Source of the DNA: Perognathus longimembris pacificus
Taxonomy: Eukaryota; Chordata; Mammalia; Rodentia; Heteromyidae
Assembly: GCF_023159225.1 (NCBI RefSeq)
Contig: NC_063168.1
Location: 60,925,398-60,989,397 of the forward strand
DNA length: 64,000 nucleotides
Direction of reading: 5' to 3'
Part shown: positions 1-8,800 of the stretch, in pieces
How the letters are laid out: each line of letters begins with the position of its first letter
Numbering within the stretch: position 1 is the stretch's first letter
Made by a program: the position numbers and the translations under genes
The notes under the pieces: generated by a model
Seen by the model: only the letters and a program-made list of their open reading frames with translations
Databases searched by the model: none
What the model was told of the DNA's origin: nothing

Positions 1-215
1 AGTTGTATTACTGTACATAATTGCATATGCCATACTATTCTACAACTGGTAGTCATAGGCTTGTTTCTGCCAGCCTCACATGAATAATGTATTGCACTAT
101 GATGTTACAACGGCTTCTGTGACTAGGTGCTATGAATTTTTCAGCTGTTATAGTTTTATAGTATGCTGTCTGTCATTCACTGAAACATTGTTATCATCTT
201 ATTCCTTTCACGTAG
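1..215 (+). mobile_element. Tigger-like (Tc1/mariner) DNA transposon remnant
   Basis: The stretch around 88-200 (ATGTTACAACGGC, GTGACTAGGTGCTATGAA, TTTTTCAGCTGTTATAG, TTCACTGAAACATTGTTA) resembles the terminal part of the mammalian Tigger family. It is old and noncoding. Confidence 0.5.
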
Positions 216-498
216 TAAATATTGCACAAATAATTGTTGAACTATATTGCCTTCTCAACTTTATGCCCATATTCTAAGAAACTGCATGCACCCCCACTTT
301 GCATAGTTACTCTTACCTTTCCCTATCCTAGTGCCCTTCAGACCCTCTCAAACTGTTTATTGGTTTCTCAGTAAATGTATGTTATTAACTATGTAATCTG
401 TAAACTGCAGAGGTCATGAATAAGACCCAGCAGAAAATTATATAAAATATAGCTGAAAAGAAGGATAGACCTCCAAGCCTACCCTTCCTTTAAAAAGG

Positions 499-738
499 TG
501 GGCGCTAGCCAGGTAGCAATCCTAGCTACTCAGGAGACTGAGGTCTGAGGATCACAGTTCAAAGCCAGCTTGGACAGAAAAGTACATGAGACTCTTACCT
601 CCCGTTAATCACCAGAAAACTGGAAGTGATGCTGCAGCTCAAGTGGTAGAGTGCTAGCCTTGAACAAACGAAGCTCAGGGACAGAACCCAGGCCCTGAGT
701 TCAAGCCCCAGGATAGACAACAATAAAAATAAAAAGAT
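499..738 (+). repeat. Dimeric SINE: 7SL-derived head + tRNA-like tail
   Basis: Left half is B1/Alu-like (GCAATCCTAGCTACTCAGG, GATCACAGTTCAAAGCCAGC). Right half (CTCAAGTGGTAGAGTGCTAG ... GAGTTCAAGCCCC) is the same module that ends the ID-like dimers of this window. A-rich tail. Confidence 0.85.
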
Positions 739-955
739 GGACACCAAAGTGAATAAAAGTGAAATGACATGCCCACACCATGTGTTAGAGACAGAGTAGA
801 AACTGCAAACCACGTTTCCTTATTTTCTTCCCAGTGACCTGTACTAGGTGAAAGGCATAATAAAACTGCTGCTAATAGTGACTTATGTTAAACTACCACT
901 GTGGGCAAACTCGGAAACAGATAGACTGGTCTTTTGTGACTGAAAGCCAGAGTTT

Positions 956-1118
956 TCTTGGGGCTTGAACTCAGTGCCTGGGGGCTGTTCCTGAGGTCCT
1001 TTTTGTTCAAGGATAGCGCTCTACCACTTAAGCCACAGCGCCACTTCTGGCTTTTTCTGATCCTCAGATCTCAACCTCCTGAGTACTTAGGATTAGAGGC
1101 GTGAGCCACTAGCATTGG
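956..1118 (-). repeat. Dimeric 7SL/tRNA-like SINE, internally deleted
   Basis: Right half followed directly by the last part of the 7SL head (GATCCTCAGATCTCAACCTC); the middle is missing. Confidence 0.75.
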
Positions 1119-1138
1119 ACTTCAGAGGTTCTTTTTGT

Positions 1139-1342
1139 TCTGTTTTGTTTTGCCAGTCCTGGAGCTTGAACTCAGGGCCTGAGCACTGTCCCTGGCTTCT
1201 TTTTTGCTCAAGGCTAGCACTCTGCCAACTTGAGCCACAGCGCCACTTCTGGCTTTTTCTATATATGTGGTGCTGAGGAATCAAACTCAGGGCTTCTTGT
1301 ATACGAGGCGAGCACTCTACCCCTAGGCCATATTCCCAGCCC
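1139..1342 (-). repeat. ID-like dimeric SINE (IDL-Geo type)
   Basis: Complete dimer in minus orientation: right half at left, ID-like tRNA-derived head ending ATTCCCAGCCC at right. Flanked by an imperfect AGTTCTTTTT-type duplication. Confidence 0.88.
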
Positions 1343-1899
1343 AAGAAGTTCTTTTTTATATACTGTCCCAGGCAAAGAGCCATCGAGTTTAATTCTGGGG
1401 CTGTAGTCCTGTCAAGGAGCCTGGGAGACCGGCTGGGACGGGGCCCTCTGGATGAGTGTTGGCTGGGTGCCTGCAGCACAGTCCAGACTGGCCCGGTTTG
1501 TCATCGAGGTGGTGGAGGAATAGGGACTGGGTTTGACCAGCACAAGGTTCTTCTTGGCGGAGAGGGTCAGCACCATGGACAGCCCCCCCTAGTTCCGCCC
1601 TCCTGTGGGGGAGGCGGGGGCAGAAGGCGCAGGCGGAGGTGGGGGGGGCTAGACATGTCTGGGGCCAGTGCCTCGTCACCTCTAGCTGTTCTGAGTTCTG
1701 AGTGGACGGGGACACTCGCGCGTCCCAGAGCAGCCTTCACACAGCATGGCCACCTTCTCGCTATCCTGGCCCAGCTGCTTCCAAGGCTAGGCCAGGGACT
1801 CGCAATCTGGGGGGGGGGGGGGGCGCCCCTCGGGGCTGGAATCCGCTGGACCCGTGGCCGCGGCTGTCACTGCCTCTACGGGCACCGCTTGCTCTCCGC
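1343..1899. other. UCN upstream region, no recognised gene
   Basis: GC-rich sequence between a SINE and the UCN promoter. It contains the RE1-like motif and a poly-G run at 1810-1822. On the minus strand a short open frame (1579-1418, starting at the ATG inside the RE1) follows a good-looking acceptor at 1603-1605, but I recognise no protein. The neighbouring MPV17 gene would be expected upstream on plus, and no MPV17 exon is visible. Confidence 0.5.
1566..1586 (+). promoter_or_regulatory. Candidate RE1/NRSF (REST) element upstream of UCN
   Basis: The core TCAGCACCATGGACAGC matches the canonical RE1 motif (TCAGCACC-n-n-GGACAGC-n-CC) at nearly every position with standard spacing. It lies about 340 bases upstream of the UCN TATA box. 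REST silences neuronal genes outside neurons, and the UCN paralogue CRH is reported to carry an RE1. Binding is inferred, not shown. Confidence 0.7.
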
Positions 1900-1907
1900 T
1901 GACGTCA
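1900..1907 (+). promoter_or_regulatory. Consensus CRE (TGACGTCA) in UCN promoter
   Basis: Perfect palindromic cAMP-response element 20 bases upstream of the TATA box. CREB-type control of UCN and of its paralogue CRH is established, so this is likely the main inducible element of the promoter. Confidence 0.9.
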
Positions 1908-1926
1908 GTCGGAGCTGTCCTGGCGC

Positions 1927-1935
1927 TATATATAA
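1927..1935 (+). promoter_or_regulatory. TATA box of UCN
   Basis: TATATATAA lies just downstream of the CRE and about 110 bases before the exon 1 donor. Transcription should start near 1955-1965. Confidence 0.9.
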
Positions 1936-1956
1936 GGCTGGCGGCGGTCCCGGGAC

Positions 1957-2044
1957 AGACCCCGAATTCCCCCAGGCGTCCTCCTCCGGCCCCGAGGGCC
2001 CCGCCGGAGCTCCGTCGCGCGCCGGGCAGACGCCCTGACACCCC
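1957..2044 (+). other. UCN: UCN noncoding exon 1 (5' UTR)
   Basis: Inferred 5' UTR exon. The start is estimated at about 25-30 bases after the TATA box; the end is fixed by the CCCC|GTGAGT donor at 2044/2045. The intron 2045-2300 is 256 bases and ends in a pyrimidine-rich GTGCGTCCAG acceptor. Confidence 0.7.
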
Positions 2045-2313
2045 GTGAGTGGCTGAAAGCGTTGGTCCACACTCCCTCCGCACCAGGACTTTGTGCCCAG
2101 CCCACCCACCGCCACCCCGCGGGGAGGACCGAAGGGAGGGCACGAGGGATGGAACAGAACCCGTGCGGCGCTGGCGGCGGCGGCAGCGGGGGCTGTGGGC
2201 AGGGGGTCCCGGCGGGGGCGCTGGGCGCGTGTGGGAAGGGGATCGCGCTCCCTGCAGCCGCCCAGGCGCGTCTCACCCCACGCTGCCCCTGTGCGTCCAG
2301 GGCCGGTGGCACC

Positions 2314-2706
2314 ATGAGACCGAGGGGATGCGCGGCGGGGCTGGTGGCGCTGCTGCTCTTGGCACAGCTCCGCCCCGGGAGCAGTCAGTGGGGCCCGGCG
2401 GAGGCGGCGGCGGCGGCGGCCGGGGTCCGGGACCCGCATCTGCGATGGAGCCCCGCGACGCGGAGCCAGCGCGGCGGAGCCCGTGCGCTGCTCTTGCTGC
2501 TGGCCGAGCGCTTCCCGCGCCCGGCGGGGCCCGCGCGGTGGGAATCCGAGAGCTCCAGCGAGCGGCCGCGACGGGACGACCCTCCGCCGCTGTCCATCGA
2601 CCTCACCTTCCACCTGCTGCGGACGCTGCTGGAGCTCGCGCGGACTCAGAGCCAGCGGGAGCGCGCCGAGCAGAACCGCATCATATTCGACTCGGTGGGC
2701 AAGTGA
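2314..2706 (+). CDS. UCN: Urocortin precursor (UCN), complete coding exon
   Basis: Preprohormone of the CRF-family neuropeptide urocortin 1, a secreted ligand of the CRF1 and CRF2 receptors acting in stress, appetite and cardiovascular control. The 130-residue protein (human 124) has a hydrophobic signal peptide (about residues 1-24, leucine core VALLLLAQL), an Ala-rich propeptide (AEAAAAAAG, residues 29-37), a dibasic RR site at 86-87, the mature peptide at 88-128, and a C-terminal GK that supplies the amidation glycine. The core SIDLTFHLLRTLLELAR is the family signature. As in other mammals the whole coding sequence lies in exon 2. Exon 1 (about 1957-2044) is noncoding and ends at a GTGAGT donor (2045). 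Exon 2 starts at 2301 after ...GTCCAG. The ATG at 2314 has a good context (GGCACCATGA); longer upstream reading frames only run back through the intron. Odd point: the mature peptide begins DDPPPLSID, one proline longer than the rodent form I know. Confidence 0.97.
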   Translation: MRPRGCAAGLVALLLLAQLRPGSSQWGPAEAAAAAAGVRDPHLRWSPATRSQRGGARALLLLLAERFPRPAGPARWESESSSERPRRDDPPPLSIDLTFHLLRTLLELARTQSQRERAEQNRIIFDSVGK

Positions 2707-2839
2707 TCCGCCCCGTCTAGGTCGGCGACCAGCCTTGACCCCCCTTCCTCCACCCCGGGCTGGGCCGACGCTGGCCTCGGCCCGCCCTGCGGAGCCCCCG
2801 GAGGCCCCCGCAGCACTCTCCTCCACGTGGCGATTTTCT

Positions 2840-2845
2840 AATAAA
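2840..2845 (+). terminator. UCN polyadenylation signal
   Basis: AATAAA 134 bases after the UCN stop codon, followed by TG-rich sequence. Transcript end is expected near 2860. Confidence 0.85.
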
Positions 2846-3144
2846 AGTGCTGAAGCGCCTTTGGCTTCTGTCGTGGGCGCGCGGGGGCCACCGCACAGGA
2901 GGGGGACCTAAGGGAGGGTGTTCTTCCAGCCACATTCCTGGGGTGCCATGGCCCGGTCCCCTCGCCCAGATCCGGGTCCCCAGAGGTCCGCACGGCGCCG
3001 CCTCACCACCCTCGGAGGGGGGGGGGCTGGGCGCGGAGTCCGCACCTGGCACGGAAAAGGAGCGCGCGGGGATCCCTTTCGCCTCCGCCCCCAAATGGCC
3101 TCCGGTGGCGGAAGGAAGCGCAGGGGTCTGGGACACAAGGATCC

Positions 3145-3150
3145 TTTATT
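3145..3150 (-). terminator. TRIM54 polyadenylation signal
   Basis: AATAAA on the minus strand about 105 bases after the inferred TRIM54 stop. TRIM54 and UCN are tail to tail, with about 300 bases between the two signals. Confidence 0.75.
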
Positions 3151-3252
3151 GAGGCCCCACCCCCGGGGCGCGGGTCCTCCACCGGGCGGGCGCGGGACCC
3201 CGGGGCTGGGGGGGGGGGGGGGAGAGGCGTGGGCTCTCCACCGGGGACCGCG

Positions 3253-5832
3253 TCAGTGCAGGCCTGTGGGAGGAAAGAGGGCGCCGTGGGCGGGTGCTCC
3301 ACAGGAACAAAGGGGCCGCGTGGGAGCCCTGCGTCCTGCCTTCCCCGGCCCGCGGGTTTTCCACGCTGCGGCTTCCCGCAGACTGAACCGGGTCGGCGGG
3401 CGCATTCCCGTGCGCTGGGGTCGGGGGAGGGGGCGCTTGCGTGGGCTCCAGGTCTGGGGGGCACTTTAGGGGGCGGGCGGAGCGGGGGTGTGGCCGGGAG
3501 GACCCCCCAGCCGCCCCCGCCCGGAGCCCCCGGGTCGCTCACTCTCCGATGCGCTGGGCCGCTCTTCCTCGGGGCCCGCGTTCCCCTCGTCCCCGTCGAA
3601 CGCCACCTCCTCGTCCTCGTCCTCCCCAGCTGCGCCTGGGGCCAGGGAGACCCCGGTGAAGGGGGGACCCCGGCTCCTCGGGCGGTCCTCCCCCACCCTC
3701 GTCTCAGGACAGAGGATTTGGGGGCGCGCGCCCCGCCTTCGCGGTCTCACCGGGCCGGAAGTCGATGGTCCGCAGCATTTCGGCCACGTGCTCCACGCTC
3801 ACCGAGAACTGCTCCATGCTCTCGTAGCCGGGCTCGGGCCGCCCCGCCAGCTCCACCTTCGCCATGGTCCCGACCCTGCGGCGGCCGCGGGGGCTCAGGG
3901 GGCGACGCCCCTGCGCCCCCAGCCTCTCCCCGCGCACGGGACTCCGCGCCATCCTCCCTAGCCCTTCCCTCCCCTTCCCGCCCAACTATTCACTGTCAGG
4001 TCCCCCCCCCCCCCCACACACACACACTCACTTAGTGATCAGCTCCTTGGCCTGCTGCAGGGAAGGAAATGGGGAAAGGGTGAGCTCAGGGCGCACCGCC
4101 GGTGGCGAAAGTGGGGTGCGCATCCCACTTCGTGGAGAAGAGCGTGGAGCCGGTGACTATCTCCCCCCCCTCTCCCCGCCCCCTCCTCCCCCCCCCCCCC
4201 ATCCCTGGCTCAGCCACTGTGCCCGGCCGCCGCCCTCCCCCCGGGGGCCCACCTGGAGGTAGAGCGCCATTTGGGGCTCCTCCATGGACTGGATGGCCGA
4301 CTCCACCAGCTTGGAGGAGACCTCCAGGTGCTCCCCATACTGCCGGATGAGGCCGCGCACGCGCTGCAGCTTCTCCTCCTGCTCGCGGGCCAGCGCCTGC
4401 AGCAGCTCGCCCTTGCGCTCCTCCAGCACTGCGCACAGGGTCTCGAACCTCTGGTTTAACAACTGCTTCTGCCTGCGGCTGTTGTCCTGAAAGACCCAAA
4501 GTAAACATGAAGGCACGTGGGGCCGCCGAGAACCCAGGGCTGCAGGACCTGGGTGTGTAATTCGCTCCCCCCCCCCCCCCCCCACTGAATGGGATCCATA
4601 GAGAGCCAAGAAGGAAAATGACCTGACTTCGGGCACAAACACGCCCCTGCCCCCCCCCTTCCCCTGCCTGGATCTCTCCAGAAGCAATGACAAACAAGAG
4701 CACATTGCAAAGTAGCTTCATGGATGCCATCTATAGCTCAGGCCTGATTGTGATTTACATTCACTTCCATTTAATTCTCAAAAAAGACTCAAGGAAACAG
4801 TCACTTTATCATCCTCACTTTGTTTAATGACGATTTCTTGAGGTAGGGTCTCACATGTAGCCTAGGCTGGCTTTGAACTGTCTTCCTGATTTAGCCTCCT
4901 CCTTGACTGCTGGGGTTACAGTTGTGTGCCACTGCACTCAGTTTGGCGTGTGTGTGTGTGTGTGTGTGTGTGTGTCTGTGTGTTGATTGGGTCTCACTAA
5001 ATTGCCTGGGCTGGCTTAGAACTCAAGATGCCTCCACTTTCCTCATCATCACTATTTAATGTAATTAGGTAATGAAATTAGGTAACTGAAAGAAAGTCAC
5101 TAAAGTAGTGAGTAGGAGAGATGGGACTCAAACTCAGTAGCCTGGCTTGACACACCCCACCAAATCTAGGGGCCCTGAAATGCTCTGCCCAAAAGTCAGA
5201 GCCATTCTCTCTGTACTTTTTTTTTTTTTTTTTTTTTTTTTTGCCAGTCCTAGGGCTTGAACTCAGGGCCTGGGTGCTGTCCCTGAGCCTCTCTGTGTTC
5301 AAGGCTAGGGCTCTAACCACTTGAGCCACAGTGCCACTTCCAGTTTTTTCTGTGTATGTGGAGCTGAGGAATGGAACCCAGGGCTCCATGCATGCTAGGC
5401 AAGCACTCTGCCACTAAGCCACCTTCCCAGCCTAGAAGCCATTGTCTTTGGAACTGAGGGTCTCCAGGTTAGTGAATCTCCCTCCTCCTCCCAGCCCAGG
5501 CTCACCTCGATGGTCTGGCACACCTCTTCCATCTGTGTGATCACTGCTTGCACTCGGTCGTTGCCCGCCACCAGCATGGCGATGCCATCGCTGAGCTCGC
5601 TCTGCCACACACACACAGGGCAGCTCTGAGAGCTGGAGGATCGGGCCTGCGGCCACAGCCTTCCCACCCCTCCAGCTTACCTAGGTGAAGACTGCCTTCC
5701 CCCGAAACATCTAGAAGGTTGGGGACCATTCCAGAAACATGGAAGAACATTTTGTGGATTTGAGATGGAGGTGGAGAAAGTATGATAGAAACAGACATCC
5801 TCCAAAAATCTGCAAGACTTATTGTGTCTTAT

Positions 5833-5874
<42 letters not shown>

Positions 5875-8800
5875 CTAGATGTTTCATCTGTAGATTTGTG
5901 TCTTCCATCAGTTTTGAAAATGTCTTAGTGATGCCCATTCAGTTAACATGGCCTTGCTCCATTCTCTGCATTCTCTCATTCTGGGGATCTGATGATGCGT
6001 ATATTACACTTTTTTTTTTTTTTTTTTTTTGCCAGTCCTGGGTCTTGGACTCAGGGCCTGAGCACTGTCCCTGGCTTCTGTTTTGCTCAAGGCTAGCACT
6101 CTGCCACTTGAGCCTCAGTGCCACTTCTGGCCATTCTATATATGTGGTGCTGAGGAATCGAACCCAGGGCTTCATGTATACGAGGCAAGCACTCTTGCCA
6201 CTAGGCCATATTCCCAGCCACTGATGATGCGTATATTACACCTTTCCCATCCTCAGCCTTCTTACCTCCCGGGACTGCTGCCTTCTGGGGGTTTTGTTTG
6301 CTTTTGTTTTCAGCATCTGTACTATTTCTCTCTTCAGAGGACTACATCACATAACCCATCCACTGGATGTTTTGTATGTTTTAATTTTCAAAGCTCTATT
6401 TGGTTGTTAAATTGATATGGTCTGGTTTTTAACTGTTTTTTTTTGTTTGTTTGTTTTTGTTTTGGCCAGTCCTGGGCCTTGGACTCAGGGCCTGAGCACT
6501 GTCCCTGGCTTCTTCCCGCTCAAGGCTAGCACTCTGCCACTTGAGCCACAGCACTGCTTCTGGCCGTTTTCTGTATATGTGGTGCTGGGGAATCGAACCT
6601 AGGGCCTCGTGTATCCGAGGCAGGCACTCTTGCCACTAGGCTATATCCCCAGCCTGTTTGTTTTTTTTTTGAGACATGGTTTTGCTATGTTGCTTTGGCA
6701 GTTTTTGAACTCAGTTACCCCAGCAGCTGGGATTACAGTAATACCACTGTGGTCAGCCATTACATAGTCATTTTCTATATTCTATTCTTGTTTGGCATTT
6801 TTTATTCTACCTTTCTCTCCCTTTGAGACAGGATCTTGCTGAATATCAATGATTGGAGATCGGAATGGCCCCAAAGGACTGGTCCGAATCTAGTCCCCTG
6901 AGAGAATCTCTACAGAAGTCTGAGGTTTGCAGCACTTTATGGACTCGGGCCATTTATTGGCCCTCGTTCCCTTCAGGGGCCATGTTATTTCCCATGTGTC
7001 AGGCAATGTAATTTTAAAATTCTGTTTCATGTAGAACGCAATTGTACATTACTGAGAGGCCCTTGGGAGTATCAAAGCCACCATCCTGAAGCCTTTGCTA
7101 CCATCTGTTACCTCGTTGTATGCTTATAACAGCTCTCAGAAGTAGGCACTTTCATCCTGCTTTACCCCTTAGGGAGTGAAGGTCAAGTAACTATCTCAAG
7201 GTCAAATGTAGAGCTGGACCGTCAGCCTTGATTTACTAGACCTTACAGCCAAGTGGATTAAGAGGCTGGTGCCTCCCTCACCCCCCCAACCCCTCTCTCG
7301 CCTGATACCTTCTGGCGTTTGTAAATGGTGGGCAGTGGTGCCACTTCACAGTCCTTGTGGGCCCCAAAGACCTTGCAGAGTGAGCAGGTGGGCACTTCGC
7401 AGCTCAGGCAGTAGATGTTGATCTTCTCGTCCTCGTGTTCCTCACACATGAGGTGCTGCTCCGCTTTGGAGTGCAGTGGCCTGAGGGGTGGGGAAGGAGG
7501 CAGGGTGATGAGGAGTCTTTATTCTAGGGGGCAAAGATGTCCCATGCAATCTCGACTGGAAGTCCCAGAGGGCTAGTGAGCTCAGGGGTCTGGATGTGGA
7601 CTGGGTGGCCTCGCTCCAGGAGGACAGGCTGGGGGCACAGCCCTGACCAGCTCCCCCAGCCCCCGCTGCCCATGGATCCTCTCATCGCTGAGCTGAAGAA
7701 CACGGGTTGCTTCAGTCCCTCCTGATGAGTTTCTTGCCCTTGAGAAAAGGGAGAGGCCTCCGCAGCTCACCTGGAGGACTCCTGCTTGTAAATATCAATA
7801 ATGTTCTCCACCAGCAGGTTTCGCTGCAGGCCATAGACGCCATGTCGATCCAGGACAACCTCATGCCTGCAAGATGGGCAGCGGAAACGGCCTCCTGACG
7901 ACACAGCAGTGGAGCCCCGGGATTGCCACAGAGGGTTGGAGGCCTGCGGGGGACAAGTGGCAGGAGAGACCGGGCACAGAGAGGCATGAGGACCCGGGAG
8001 GAGAGGAGGCCTTAGCTCTAAGCAAATGCTCCTTGAGTGTTTCTGAACAGACACTCACTCTAGTCAAGGCCCGGTCAAGATAGGACCTCAAAGGCGCTCC
8101 GTTGAGCATTTTAGCAGGAAGGCTGAGGAAGGAAAGGAATCATGGCCCGGCCTGGGGGGCCCTATGGACCAGGTCTGGAAGAGCTTCTCTGTAGTCCTAG
8201 GCAGAGGCGCACAGTGCAACTGCTGAACACTTGTGCAGACCAAGGAAACGTAGCTGGGTTGTTCTGGGAAATGGCTCCCAGTCTTTTCCGCTGGCGCTTT
8301 TATTTTTTTTGCTTCTCTAAGCCTGTCATGCATTTGAGTTCTGTCAAGTTAAGAGTCTACAGTGGATCGCTTGCTTTAGATCCAAGGTTGTGGGTGCCAG
8401 GCTGTTGCCAGGCTCAGAGGCATGAACAAAATACACCCCTGCCCTGCGGACAATGGCAGCCGCACGCCGGGGACGGACTGGCCATGGGGACAGCTGGAGG
8501 AAGGCTCAGAGAGACATTTGTACCCCTTACTTAGAGACCCCCTCCATCCCATCCTGAAGGGAGTCCTGCCACGCCCCTGGCCACAGCTGTGTGGTTAAAA
8601 GCTGAGTGATCATCTGACCTGGCAGAACCAACCAAGTGTCCTCTCCTGGATAAGATACTGAGGTTGACCAAGCTGCCCTAGGTGCCGCCTTGGAGCTGAG
8701 GAGGCCTGGGGAGCTGGAAACCTGTGAGGATCCGAAACTATGAACACTAAAGGCCAGTTCCCAGAGAGGAGACAATCAGGTTTGTGGAGAGAAACAGGTG

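Noticed and set aside
1..1900. Possible MPV17 3' exons, expected upstream of UCN by synteny
   Set aside because: No MPV17-like coding sequence found; the gene probably ends left of the window.
1911..1927. Second RE1-like match (GAGCTGTCCTGGCGCT, reverse) touching the UCN TATA box
   Set aside because: The spacing between the half-sites is one base short of the canonical motif and the outer bases do not match.
1876..2826. 316-codon minus-strand open frame antisense to UCN
   Set aside because: Low-complexity Arg/Gly/Pro product of GC-rich DNA lying over a clear gene in the other direction.
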